NCBI GenBank assembly: GCA_021208885.1 | Contig: JAJOJF010000030.1 | Coordinates: forward strand, 1 to 64,000 | Direction: 5' to 3' | Source: Burkholderiaceae bacterium | GTDB taxonomy: Bacteria; Pseudomonadota; Gammaproteobacteria; Burkholderiales; Burkholderiaceae_B | DNA length: 64,000 nt | Part shown: one piece after another, positions 50,877-59,589 of the stretch | How the letters are laid out: every line of letters begins with the position of its first letter | Numbering within the stretch: position 1 is the stretch's first letter | Position numbers and translations under genes: made by a program | The notes under the pieces: generated by a model | Database searches by the model: none | Told to the model about the DNA's origin: nothing | Seen by the model: only the letters and a program-made list of their open reading frames with translations

Positions 50877-52751
50877 ATGAGATTGTTGTTGTGTGTCGTG
50901 GTGATGGTGCCTGCTGGCGTTGCGACAGCCGCCAATCCCCACTTTCGAGTCGAGCAGCGTCACATTGTCATCGATGTAAAAGCCGACGGTACGTCACGCA
51001 CTGAAACCTACGAAGTGACTTCACTGCTGTCTGACACCGGCATTGATTGGTACGGAGAGGTTTCGCTGTATTTCAGTGCTGACAGTCAGGAAGCTGAGGT
51101 GTTGGAAGCATTTACAGAGTTGCCAGAAAGGACTCGCATTGCTGTTGAAGACAAAGCGATTCGTCTAACCGCTGCACACGCGCCCGGTGAAGGCAGCTAC
51201 AGCGACTCCAAAGCGCATACGGTGATTTTCCCGCAGCTTGTGCATGGTGCACGCACGCATTTGCGCACGGTGGTTAGCGATCACGCGCAGCTTTATGCCG
51301 GGCAGTATTTTGAAGATTTTTATTTTTCTCCCTCTGTGCACTACGAGGATGTCGTCATTGATGTCAGTCATGAGCCAGGCATTGCACTTGCCATTGAGGT
51401 CTCTGATCGGCCGGGTGCAGCAGTGGTAGAGCAACTGCCCGATGCAGACGGAAAAGTTCGCTATCGGGTGCGCTTTAGTCAAACCAAGCGAGAGCGCATC
51501 GAGGCTGCTTCGGTCGAAGACATGGACATTGATCATTACGTCCGGATTTCGTCCATCCCGGACATGTTGACCATTGGCAAGTTCTATCAGGCCAGTTCAA
51601 ACGACAAAGAAGCGGTGACCCCCGATGTGCAAGCGCTAGCCGATGAAATCACGGCAGGCATTGATGATCCGCTCGAGCAGGCAAGAGCTTTGTATGAATA
51701 CGTCGCTCGTGAAATCCGGTATGTCGCGATCTATCTCGGTGACGGCGGGGTAGTGCCTAATTTTGCTGACGACATCATTCGTAACCGATATGGTGACTGC
51801 AAGGATCACAACACGCTTTTGATTGCGTTGCTTGCGGCCAAGGGCGTTGAGGCTGAATCGGCGCTCATTAATTCTGGCTACACCTACACACTGCCCAAGC
51901 TCGGTGGCGTGGCCCCCTTTAACCACGTCATCACCTACTTGCCGCAATGGGACATGTACGTTGATTCGACCGATCCGTACGCGCCATTCGGTGTGTTGGC
52001 TTACGAGACGTCTGACAAACCCGTGGTGTTGGCCAAATCAAAAAAGTATGGGCGTACACCGCGCGTGTCGGCGATGGCTAACCAAACCACTGTTGAAGTT
52101 GAAATCTCGATTGCTGAAGATGGCACCTTGACGGGCACGACCGAGGCGCACTTGGTTGGCGCGACATCACGCTCGACCCGGGCTGCGCTCTTAAACTACA
52201 CCGGCATGTACAAAGACGAGCTTGCGCGTGATGAGTTAAGTTCGGTTGGGCTAGTCGGAGAGGGCAGTTACGAATTTCAGCCCATGGACAACCTAAGCAA
52301 TCCCGTGGCCTACACCGCAACATTTGAAACACAGCCAGTGACCAACTTTCCTGGGCCAGGTGCTATGCAAGTGCCAGTGGGCTTGGCGCCTGGCAAGATC
52401 GCGCGGTTTGGGGCTCATCCGCCAGAGCCTAAACATACTCGACCATTTGTGTGCCTGTCCTATAGCGTGACGGAAACCTACACCTTGTCATTCCCAGATA
52501 CGGTCAATGTCACCCGGCTGCCGCCTGAACGCCTGTTCTTCGCTGGTGGCTACAGCTACCGGTCGAGCTATCGGCGTGCAGATGATCGCGAGCGTACCGT
52601 GTTGGTCACGCGCGAACTCGTGATCGACAATCCGGCCCATGTCTGTCAGCCAGGTGATGAGGTGCCGTTTAACGAGCTGATTGGGGTGATTCAGGCGGAT
52701 CTGCGTGGGCAGGTGTTTTATGAGCCGGTGGCGGCGTCCAATCTTGATTAG
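50877..52751 (+). CDS. DUF3857 and transglutaminase-like protein, exported
   Basis: About 624 residues from ATG 50877, which gives a compact signal peptide MRLLLCVVVMVPAGVATAA; an in-frame TTG at 50820 would lengthen it. Residues about 20-200 are DUF3857; 230-400 a transglutaminase-like domain with RYGDCKDHNTLL (Cys), FNHVITYLP (His) and YVDSTDPYAPFG (Asp), a full cysteine-protease-type triad. A C-terminal beta-rich region follows (residues 420-624). Periplasmic; the family is found in Gram-negative bacteria without a settled role, possibly cell-wall or polysaccharide peptidase related. Single gene. Confidence 0.85.
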   Translation: MRLLLCVVVMVPAGVATAANPHFRVEQRHIVIDVKADGTSRTETYEVTSLLSDTGIDWYGEVSLYFSADSQEAEVLEAFTELPERTRIAVEDKAIRLTAAHAPGEGSYSDSKAHTVIFPQLVHGARTHLRTVVSDHAQLYAGQYFEDFYFSPSVHYEDVVIDVSHEPGIALAIEVSDRPGAAVVEQLPDADGKVRYRVRFSQTKRERIEAASVEDMDIDHYVRISSIPDMLTIGKFYQASSNDKEAVTPDVQALADEITAGIDDPLEQARALYEYVAREIRYVAIYLGDGGVVPNFADDIIRNRYGDCKDHNTLLIALLAAKGVEAESALINSGYTYTLPKLGGVAPFNHVITYLPQWDMYVDSTDPYAPFGVLAYETSDKPVVLAKSKKYGRTPRVSAMANQTTVEVEISIAEDGTLTGTTEAHLVGATSRSTRAALLNYTGMYKDELARDELSSVGLVGEGSYEFQPMDNLSNPVAYTATFETQPVTNFPGPGAMQVPVGLAPGKIARFGAHPPEPKHTRPFVCLSYSVTETYTLSFPDTVNVTRLPPERLFFAGGYSYRSSYRRADDRERTVLVTRELVIDNPAHVCQPGDEVPFNELIGVIQADLRGQVFYEPVAASNLD

Positions 52752-52872
52752 TTGACGAGCAAAAACTAGTTAAATGGTCTTATAACAACCGTAAAGAGTC
52801 TTAATGGATCTTATAAGCACTTTTATTGCTCGCCAACACGTTTCCTAAAATCGCATCGGCTCGGCATATTTT

Positions 52873-53769
52873 TTAGTGAGTTGATTGCATCTCTTCAATC
52901 CACGTCGGTAACCACTGGTGCAGAATAACCATGCCCGGTGCGGCCTGCCTGCGGTTTAAGGTAACTAGCCCTAATTTGGCGGTTCCGTTGAGCGCCGGTC
53001 GCATAGGAAGCGGCACGAGATCGGGGGCAGCTGCCCTAATTGTCAGCACGACTGCATCGGTATGCCTGCCGACTTCAACAATGTGATCTGTTTCATCACT
53101 GCGCAGAGTGACCATGTCATCGGGGTTGGCCTGCGTGCCGTAGCGGTTGGTCAGCAGGCGCGCCACCTCATCGCTTAATGGCGTGGAGCAAATCGGGTAC
53201 TCGCGAATGTCCTTGATGCTGACCAGCTTTTTTGTGAGCAATGGGTGGCCGGGCCTGACCAGAAAAGCGGCTGGCATCTCAAAGACGTGGCTGACGTGAA
53301 ACTCTGAGCTTGGCCGCATGGCGCGGATATCGAGGATGGCGGCATCGAGCTGTTGCTCACGCAGGCCCTCAAGCATTCGCGGCGTATTGCCGCGAGAGAT
53401 GCTAAATCGCAGCTTTGGATAGTCAGCTGCCATCAGGTTCAGTAGCCGACCAGACAGCAGTGCGCCAGGGCCAGATCCCAAACCGACGCGCAACTGCCCC
53501 TCGATGCCTTCGGTCAGTTCTTTTTGCAGGGACTTCAGTGACTTGGCATCTGCGATCAGGCGTTGTGCCCGCATGAGCGCTTGCAGCCCGAAGGGGGTCA
53601 GTTCGGTACGTCGCCCCACGCGATCAAACAGCGGTGCGCCAAGTTCATCTTCAAGTGCCTTGATGCTTCGGGTTAGCGCAGGCTGCGTGACAAACACTGC
53701 CTGCGCAGTCTTGGCAAATGAGCCCAATGAAGCCAGGGCAACAAAGTGGCGTAACTGGGTCAGCGTCAT
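52873..53769 (-). CDS. LysR-family transcriptional regulator
   Basis: 298 residues from ATG 53769 (GAGG 8 nt upstream; the ATG nine codons earlier is weaker). Winged HTH MTLTQLRHFVALASLGSFAKTAQAVFVTQPALTRSIKALEDELGAPLFDR by position 1-50, followed by a ligand-binding domain (RVGLGSGPGALLSGRLL). It is divergent from the amidohydrolase gene, 124 bp apart, with a GTTA-N9-TAAC box between. It probably responds to a substrate or product of the amidohydrolase/TRAP/DadA cluster, and activates the operon on the plus strand. Confidence 0.88.
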   Translation of the reverse strand: MTLTQLRHFVALASLGSFAKTAQAVFVTQPALTRSIKALEDELGAPLFDRVGRRTELTPFGLQALMRAQRLIADAKSLKSLQKELTEGIEGQLRVGLGSGPGALLSGRLLNLMAADYPKLRFSISRGNTPRMLEGLREQQLDAAILDIRAMRPSSEFHVSHVFEMPAAFLVRPGHPLLTKKLVSIKDIREYPICSTPLSDEVARLLTNRYGTQANPDDMVTLRSDETDHIVEVGRHTDAVVLTIRAAAPDLVPLPMRPALNGTAKLGLVTLNRRQAAPGMVILHQWLPTWIEEMQSTH

Positions 53770-53807
53770 TGCTTTGCCCTCTGTGGCTGACAACATCCAA
53801 CCTGAAA

Positions 53808-53824
53808 GTTATCGGTTGTTTAAC
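53808..53824. promoter_or_regulatory. LysR-type box (T-N11-A)
   Basis: GTTA-TCGGTTGTT-TAAC fits the T-N11-A dyad of LysR regulators. It lies 39 bp upstream of the LysR start and 70 bp upstream of the amidohydrolase start, the usual placement for autoregulation and activation. Confidence 0.5.
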
Positions 53825-53893
53825 TTTAATGCATTGGACGCAAATTCAAAAGCGTTTTTAAATCGCCCCATAACAAAAAAATATTCAATTTTG

Positions 53894-55075
53894 ATGACGG
53901 AGACGGCTTTGAAGATCAACGATTTTCCGGGTGTTGATGAATTCATTGCGATACGGCGCGACATTCACCAGCATCCAGAGCTTGCCTACGAGGAGCATCG
54001 CACCAGCGCCAAGGTCGCTGACTTGCTGTGCAAGTGGGGCTACAGCGTCACCACCAATCTCGGTGGCACTGGCGTGGTTGGCCAGCTGGTGCGTGGCACA
54101 GGTCCCGCGATTGGTCTGCGTGCCGACATGGACGCGCTTCCGATTCACGAAGCCACCGGCGCTGCCTGGGCAAGTCAGCATGAGGGCGTGATGCACGCCT
54201 GTGGGCATGATGGCCATACCGCCATGCTTTTGGCGGCTGCCAAATATCTGGCCAAAGAGGGCAAGTTCCAGGGCACGCTGAACGTGATTTTTCAGCCGGC
54301 CGAAGAAGGCGGTGGCGGTGCGCTGTCTATGATGGCTGACGGTCTGTTTGAGCGGTTTCCCTGCGTGCAGGTATTTGGCATGCACAACATGCCAGGCTAT
54401 GCGCAAGGCAAATTGCTGTTTCGCCACGGATCAATGATGGCCTCATCCGATTACGTCACGGTCATATTGCGCGGTGTGGGCGGCCACGGCGCTTTGCCTC
54501 ATCGTGCCAGTGATCCTGTGGTGGCGGGATCATCGATTGTCATGGCCTTGCAAACGCTTGTCTCGCGCAATGTTGATCCCTTGCAGCCAGCAGTCGTGAC
54601 GGTTGGATCCTTCATCTCTGGCAAGGCCAACAACGTGATTCCAGAAACGGCAACGCTAGAAATCAGCGTGCGCACACTTGACCCTGATGTGCGGGTTCGT
54701 GTTAAAGAGCGTTTGCATGACCTGATCCAAGGCCAGGCAACAAGCTTTGGAGTGGCAGCACAAATTGACTGGCGCCCGGGCTATGCGGTGCTAGTTAACC
54801 ACCCTGAGCCCACAGCCAAGGCCATCGATGTCGCCATCAAAACATTTGGCCGCGACCAGGTCGAGCCCAATGGCCCAATGCTCACGGGCAGTGAAGATTT
54901 CGCGTTCATGCTGGAAAAAGTCCCGGGTTGCTACCTGCTCATTGGCAATGGCGCGGGCGATCAAGCCGGTGCCTGCATGGTGCATAACCCTGCTTACGAC
55001 TTTAACGACAACAACATCGCCATTGGCGCTCGCTATTGGGTGTCACTGGTCGAGGAGCTTTTGCCTTTTAACTGA
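53894..55075 (+). CDS. M20-family amidohydrolase (hippurate hydrolase-like)
   Basis: 393 residues from ATG 53894. M20D signature: RRDIHQHPELAYEEHRTS, LRADMDALPIHEATG, MHACGHDGHTAMLLAAA (metal-binding Cys/His), FQPAEEGGGGA (Glu residues), and MLTGSEDFAFMLEKVPG near the end. These enzymes hydrolyse N-acyl amino acids; the family includes hippurate hydrolase (N-benzoylglycine to benzoate and glycine), aminoacylases and IAA-amino acid hydrolases, and sequence alone does not choose. Cytoplasmic. Downstream are a TRAP transporter and, behind a glycine riboswitch, a glycine/D-amino-acid-type oxidase, which favours an N-acylglycine. Confidence 0.9.
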   Translation: MTETALKINDFPGVDEFIAIRRDIHQHPELAYEEHRTSAKVADLLCKWGYSVTTNLGGTGVVGQLVRGTGPAIGLRADMDALPIHEATGAAWASQHEGVMHACGHDGHTAMLLAAAKYLAKEGKFQGTLNVIFQPAEEGGGGALSMMADGLFERFPCVQVFGMHNMPGYAQGKLLFRHGSMMASSDYVTVILRGVGGHGALPHRASDPVVAGSSIVMALQTLVSRNVDPLQPAVVTVGSFISGKANNVIPETATLEISVRTLDPDVRVRVKERLHDLIQGQATSFGVAAQIDWRPGYAVLVNHPEPTAKAIDVAIKTFGRDQVEPNGPMLTGSEDFAFMLEKVPGCYLLIGNGAGDQAGACMVHNPAYDFNDNNIAIGARYWVSLVEELLPFN

Positions 55076-55136
55076 AGTACTGATTTTCTAACGCAGCACC
55101 AGCCCCGACAGGCTAATTTCTTTAATGGAGACAATC

Positions 55137-56165
55137 ATGTCCAACTACAAAACCGCCCTTGTCGGCCTGGCATTCACAGCTCTAGCTGCATTGAGCCCGG
55201 TGAGCCAAGCCACCACCACTTTAACGCTTTCATCCTGGTTGCCGCCATCACACTTTGTGAACACGGACATTTTGCAGCCCTGGATGCAACGGGTTTCGGA
55301 AGTAACCGATGGCCGTGTCAAGATTGAAGTGTTGCCCAAGCCTGCCGGCACGCCAGTGCGCCATTGGGAACTGGCCCGCAAAGGCGTGGCAGACATTACC
55401 TGGGGCAACTTTACGTACGAGCCAGAGCGCTTCCGTCACATCTGGTTTGCCGAGCTGCCGATGATGGGTTCAAACACCGAGGCAACTTCAGTGGCTTTGT
55501 GGCGTACCTATGAAAAGTACCTCTCAGAGAATCCTGCATTTAGCGGTGTGGTCATGTTGGGCGTAGGCCTGCTTGGCGGCGGGCAGTTTCATCATCCGAG
55601 CAAAGCGGTTGTCTCGCCTGGCGATTTGCAAGGCCAGAAAGTGCGCATGGGCGGCCCGATCCAAAAGCGCATTATTGAGGATCTGGGGGCAGTGCCGGTT
55701 TCAGCGCCGGGCACCCGTGCCTATGAGTTGCTCGAAGGCGGTGTGATTGACGCATCGCTGCATGGCCTTGAGTCAGTGGTGAACTTCAAGCTTGACGGCA
55801 AGCTTCGTTATACGACTATTGTGCCCAATGCCTTGTATGACGCAACTGCGTTTATCGTGATCAACGAGCGCAAATTTAAAACGTTGTCTGCCGAGGATCA
55901 AAAAGCCATCCTTGAAGTGTCGGGTGAAGCGCTCTCGCGCGCCTGGGGCCAGGTGTTTGATCAGCAGATGGCTGCAGCCGAGAAACAGTTGCGCGCCAAC
56001 GGCCATCAGTTTTCTGATCCAAATGCCGAGCTGCTTGCCCAAATCGAGGCGATTCGCGCCAACATGCTTCAAGAGCTGCAGGAAGTCGGCCCATCAATTG
56101 GCGTAGCGAACTATCAGGAAATGGTTCAGTTCTACGAAGATCAATACAAGATACTGAGCCAGTGA
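55137..56165 (+). CDS. TRAP transporter substrate-binding protein (DctP type)
   Basis: 342 residues from ATG 55137 (GGAG upstream; an ATG at 55125 is possible). Signal peptide ending near VSQATT. DctP family: STLLP-like LTLSSWLPPSHFVNTDILQPW, KIEVLPKP, and KVRMGGPIQKRIIEDLGAVPVS with the conserved Arg. Periplasmic; it captures a carboxylate-containing compound for the two membrane subunits that follow (next start overlaps the stop). Substrate is probably the amidohydrolase substrate, inferred from gene order. Confidence 0.9.
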   Translation: MSNYKTALVGLAFTALAALSPVSQATTTLTLSSWLPPSHFVNTDILQPWMQRVSEVTDGRVKIEVLPKPAGTPVRHWELARKGVADITWGNFTYEPERFRHIWFAELPMMGSNTEATSVALWRTYEKYLSENPAFSGVVMLGVGLLGGGQFHHPSKAVVSPGDLQGQKVRMGGPIQKRIIEDLGAVPVSAPGTRAYELLEGGVIDASLHGLESVVNFKLDGKLRYTTIVPNALYDATAFIVINERKFKTLSAEDQKAILEVSGEALSRAWGQVFDQQMAAAEKQLRANGHQFSDPNAELLAQIEAIRANMLQELQEVGPSIGVANYQEMVQFYEDQYKILSQ

Positions 56166-56680
56166 TGAATCAGCATTTGGCGTCGAGGCAAGCCGTCAGG
56201 GGCTGGCACGTGAGTGTTGTTCGCGCAGTCAGCCTGCTGTTGTGTGTGCTCTTGTTTGTCATGGTGGTGCTGACCTTCGTGGATGTACTTGGCCGGCGTA
56301 TGTTTAACACGCCGGTCTACGGCGCCAATGACATGACAGAGCATCTGATGGCTTTGATTGTGTTCTCGGGCTTGCCGTTGCTGACTGCGCGACGAGGGCA
56401 CTTGAGCATTGATCTGTTGGACGGGTTTTTGCTTCAGCCCGCATGGCGGGCCTGGCACAAGGCAGTCGATGGGTTGATTGCTGCCATCCTCGTTCTGATT
56501 GCCTGGCAGTTTGGCGTGTTGGCCCAAGAGGCTGTGCAGATCAATGAGATCAGCCCAGCGCTTCTGATCCCGCGTGCCTGGATCTACACCTACATGAGCG
56601 GCTGCAGCCTGTTGGCAGCCGTTCTAGCTGTCTTGGTGCCATCGCCTGTGCCAACCCAACCGCAAGGGGTCACATCATGA
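56165..56680 (+). CDS. TRAP transporter small permease (DctQ type)
   Basis: 171 residues with four membrane helices. LFVMVVLTFVDVLGRRMFNTPVYGANDMTEHL is the DctQ signature (region about residues 33-64), followed by RRGHLSID. Starts at ATG 56165, which overlaps the stop of the binding protein; a GTG one codon earlier is possible. The stop overlaps the start of the large subunit (ATGA). It forms the membrane part with DctM. Confidence 0.88.
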   Translation: MNQHLASRQAVRGWHVSVVRAVSLLLCVLLFVMVVLTFVDVLGRRMFNTPVYGANDMTEHLMALIVFSGLPLLTARRGHLSIDLLDGFLLQPAWRAWHKAVDGLIAAILVLIAWQFGVLAQEAVQINEISPALLIPRAWIYTYMSGCSLLAAVLAVLVPSPVPTQPQGVTS

Positions 56681-57960
56681 CCGTTGGATTGATTTCATTG
56701 GCTTGCGTGCTGGCACTGGCCTTTTTGCGGGTCCCGCTGGGGTTTGCACTGCTGGCAGTCGCGATTGCTGGACTGACCTACATCAACTCGTTTGATGTGG
56801 CTATTACGCTTATGCCCATGGTGTTGTCTGATGCGGTGTTTTCCTACGAATTGGCTGTTGTGCCCCTGTTTATCCTGATGGGCAACGTTCTGTCGCAAAC
56901 AGGGATTTCAGCTGATCTGTTTCGTGCGGCCTACGCGTTTTTAGGGGCAGTTCGTGGTGGTTTGGCCTTGGCCACCATGGTCACATGTGCTGGCTTTAGC
57001 GCGGTGTGTGGGTCTAGTTTTGCGACAGCCGCCACCATGGCCAAGGTGGCCTACCCGAACATGGAGCGTTACGGCTATTCGCAGCGGCTGTCCACGGCGA
57101 CCATTGTTGCCGGCGGCACGCTCGGGATTCTGATCCCGCCATCGATCATTCTGATGATCTACGGCATCTTGACCCAAACCAACATCGGTGACTTGTTTGT
57201 CGCCGGTATCTTGCCTGGTCTCTTGGGACTGGCAATGTACATGCTGGTGATTTGGGTCTATGCATGGCGTCGTCCCGATGAGGCACCCCGCGGCGACTCA
57301 GTCACAGCGCGTGAGCGCTGGGAGTCCTTGCGAGGGGTATGGCCCTTTGTGGTCCTGTTCCTCATCATTATCGGTGGCCTGTATCTCGGGTGGTTTACAG
57401 CCACCGAGGCCGGTGGCATCGGCGCAGGCTTGGCATTGCTTTTTGCCCTTGTGCAAAAGCGATTGGGCTGGAAGCGGTTGTATGACACGTTGCTAGACAC
57501 GGCCATGACATCCGTCATGCTGTACACGGTACTGTTTGGTGCGATGTTGTTTGCCCAACTCATTTCCATGTCAGGACTGGCTGATGAATTGTTGTCGCTC
57601 GTGCAAGGCAGCGGCATGTCCAAGTGGGGCGTGTTGATTGCGATTCTGATTGTGTTTTTGCTGTTGGGTTGCGTCATGGATTCTATGGCGATCATCCTGA
57701 TTTTTGTGCCGCTGTTTGTGCCCACGATCGTCGCGCAAGGCTTTGACCTCGTGTGGTTTGGCATCATTGTGGTGGTCTTGACTGAAATCGGGTTGATCAC
57801 GCCGCCAATCGGGATGAATGTGTTTGTGCTCAAAGCCAACTTGCCACAGGTGCCTGTGCGTGAGACTTTCATTGGCTTGGTGCCGTTTATCGGGATTGAT
57901 GTGCTCAGACTAGTCATCCTCGTGGCATTCCCGGCCATCGCGTTAGTACTCGTTCAGTAA
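56677..57960 (+). CDS. TRAP transporter large permease (DctM type)
   Basis: 427 residues with about twelve membrane helices. GNVLSQTGISADLFRAAYAFLGAVRGGLALATMV (by position 68-102), GTLGILIPPSIILMIYGILTQTNIGDLF and the second half LGCVMDSMAIILIFVPLF, VVLTEIGLITPPIGMNVFVL are the family's conserved motifs. It imports the substrate against a Na+ or H+ gradient. Last gene of the plus-strand operon before the riboswitch. Confidence 0.92.
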   Translation: MTVGLISLACVLALAFLRVPLGFALLAVAIAGLTYINSFDVAITLMPMVLSDAVFSYELAVVPLFILMGNVLSQTGISADLFRAAYAFLGAVRGGLALATMVTCAGFSAVCGSSFATAATMAKVAYPNMERYGYSQRLSTATIVAGGTLGILIPPSIILMIYGILTQTNIGDLFVAGILPGLLGLAMYMLVIWVYAWRRPDEAPRGDSVTARERWESLRGVWPFVVLFLIIIGGLYLGWFTATEAGGIGAGLALLFALVQKRLGWKRLYDTLLDTAMTSVMLYTVLFGAMLFAQLISMSGLADELLSLVQGSGMSKWGVLIAILIVFLLLGCVMDSMAIILIFVPLFVPTIVAQGFDLVWFGIIVVVLTEIGLITPPIGMNVFVLKANLPQVPVRETFIGLVPFIGIDVLRLVILVAFPAIALVLVQ

Positions 57961-57997
57961 TTGTTGCAAAAGTGGTAATGTTTCGACTGTAGTAACT

Positions 57998-58190
57998 GTG
58001 CATCGGGAGAGACTGACAGACAAAACCCTGTCAGCGCCGAAGGAGCAACCGCCCCGGAAACTCTCAGGCAAAAGGACCGGTGCACACAGTGAACTCTGAA
58101 GAGTGGCCAGCGTCGTCTGCTGGCCCACCGAAGGAGCAAGTCAGCCGCCTTGTGGTTGCCGACGAATCTCTCAGGTCTGCGCACAGAGGG
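57998..58190 (+). ncRNA. Tandem glycine riboswitch
   Basis: Two gcvT-type aptamers in a row. Aptamer 1 (57998-58085) is closed by GTGCATCGG with CCGGTGCAC and has GGGAGAG, GCCGAAGGAGCAA and AACTCTCAGGCAAAAGGACC. Aptamer 2 (about 58092-58190) has GAACTCTGAAGAGTGG, CACCGAAGGAGCAAGTCAGC and AATCTCTCAGGTCTGCGCACAG closing with CTCTG/CAGAG. Such RNAs bind glycine and usually turn genes on. About 67 nt separate aptamer 2 from the start at 58257, room for an expression platform masking GCAGGAGAG. It sits in front of a DadA-like flavoprotein instead of the more usual gcvTHP. Confidence 0.92.
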
Positions 58191-58256
58191 GGTCATGAAC
58201 CAGGCAATGGTGCTTGCGATCGTGCTCCCAATTTGACGTGTTGCAGGAGAGTTCAC

Positions 58257-59528
58257 ATGAAACAGATCGTTGTTATTGGCGGTGGCATCACCGGCGTCAC
58301 ATCGGCCTACGCTTTGCTGCGTCAAGGCTACCAGGTTACCCTAGTTGAAAAGCACCGTTACGCTGCGATGGAAACATCGTTTGCCAACGGTGGGCAGCTG
58401 TCTGCATCGAATGCGGAAGTCTGGACTCACCCATCGACGATCGTCAAGGGGTTGAAGTGGTTGTTCAAGGCTGATGCGCCGCTATTGGTGAACATGAAAC
58501 CGAGCTGGCACAAGCTGTCCTGGTTTGCTGAGTTCATGGCCTCAATTCCCAAGTATGAAGACAACACGGTTGCCACCACCAAATTGGCGATCGCTGCGCG
58601 CGAGCATCTGTTTGGCTGGGCCGATCAAGAGGGCGTTGATTTCGATCTGAAGAAGCAAGGCATCTTGCACATCTATCGTGACCGCAAGGGTTTTGAGCAT
58701 GCGTCTCGTGTCAACGATTTGCTGGCTCAGGGCGGGCTTGATCGCCGTCCCGTGACTCCAGAGGAAATGCATCAGATTGAGCCAACGGTCAACGGCCAGT
58801 ACTACGGCGGTTTTTATACGCCAAGCGATTCAACGGGCGACATTCACAAATTTACCAGTGGCTTGGCAAAAGCTTGCATCAAGCGCGGCATGACGATGCT
58901 AGCTGGCCATGAAGTGCTCTCGGTTAAAACCGATGGCCAGGCGATTACACTCACCACGCGTCATGAAGGTGACGTCCATACCCAGACATTTGATGCCGTG
59001 GTGGTTAGCGCGGGCGTGCACAGCCGCGCGATTGCTGCGCAACTCGGTGACCGGCTCAATGTCTATCCGGTCAAAGGCTACTCAATCACTGTGCATCTGG
59101 ATGACGAGCAAAGCCAAATGTCCGCGCCCCAAGTCAGTCTGCTCGACGATGAAACCAAAATCGTGACCAGCCGTTTGGGCCAGGATCGTTTCCGGGTGGC
59201 TGGCACGGCTGAGTTCAACGGGTTTAACCTCGACATCCGTGCTGATCGGGTGCGTCCCCTGACACGGTGGGTCGAGCAGTTGTTTCCCAACGTCAGTACC
59301 CGCCGTGTCACGCCTTGGGCAGGGTTGCGGCCGATGATGCCCAACATGATGCCTCGTGTGGGACAGGGCAAAGCTGCCAACGTCTTTTACAACACTGGCC
59401 ATGGTCACTTGGGGTGGACGTTGTCGGCCATTACGGCGCAACAGTTGTTAGGCCATGTTGAGCACGCTAGTCGAGCCAGACAGCCTGTGTCTGTGTCGGG
59501 TTTAAGCGCCAGCAGTGCGGTCCGGTAA
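58257..59528 (+). CDS. dadA: DadA-like FAD D-amino acid dehydrogenase
   Basis: 423 residues from ATG 58257 with GCAGGAGAG before it. FAD-binding IVVIGGGITGVTSAYALLRQGYQVTLVEK at the very start, then FANGGQLSASNAEVW, TGDIHKFTSGLAKAC, VVSAGVHSRAIA, VYPVKGYSI and the end RVGQGKAANVFYNTGHGHLGWTLSA (cited by position). This is the DadA/glycine-oxidase superfamily; oxidative deamination of a D-amino acid or glycine to the oxo-acid, electrons passed to the respiratory chain. The glycine riboswitch argues that glycine, or a glycine-yielding pathway, is physiologically linked. The exact substrate is inferred, not shown. Confidence 0.9.
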   Translation: MKQIVVIGGGITGVTSAYALLRQGYQVTLVEKHRYAAMETSFANGGQLSASNAEVWTHPSTIVKGLKWLFKADAPLLVNMKPSWHKLSWFAEFMASIPKYEDNTVATTKLAIAAREHLFGWADQEGVDFDLKKQGILHIYRDRKGFEHASRVNDLLAQGGLDRRPVTPEEMHQIEPTVNGQYYGGFYTPSDSTGDIHKFTSGLAKACIKRGMTMLAGHEVLSVKTDGQAITLTTRHEGDVHTQTFDAVVVSAGVHSRAIAAQLGDRLNVYPVKGYSITVHLDDEQSQMSAPQVSLLDDETKIVTSRLGQDRFRVAGTAEFNGFNLDIRADRVRPLTRWVEQLFPNVSTRRVTPWAGLRPMMPNMMPRVGQGKAANVFYNTGHGHLGWTLSAITAQQLLGHVEHASRARQPVSVSGLSASSAVR

Positions 59529-59589
59529 GCAGAGCTCGGTTTGACAGCGCCCTCGGTGCTCGTTGTTGAGGGACACCAGTGCGCTGTCG

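Noticed and set aside
53504-53893. Upstream in-frame extension of the amidohydrolase by 130 codons
   Set aside because: It is antisense to the LysR gene; family homology begins only after ATG 53894.
57258-57938. 226-codon minus-strand frame inside the TRAP large permease
   Set aside because: Antisense of a recognised conserved membrane protein.
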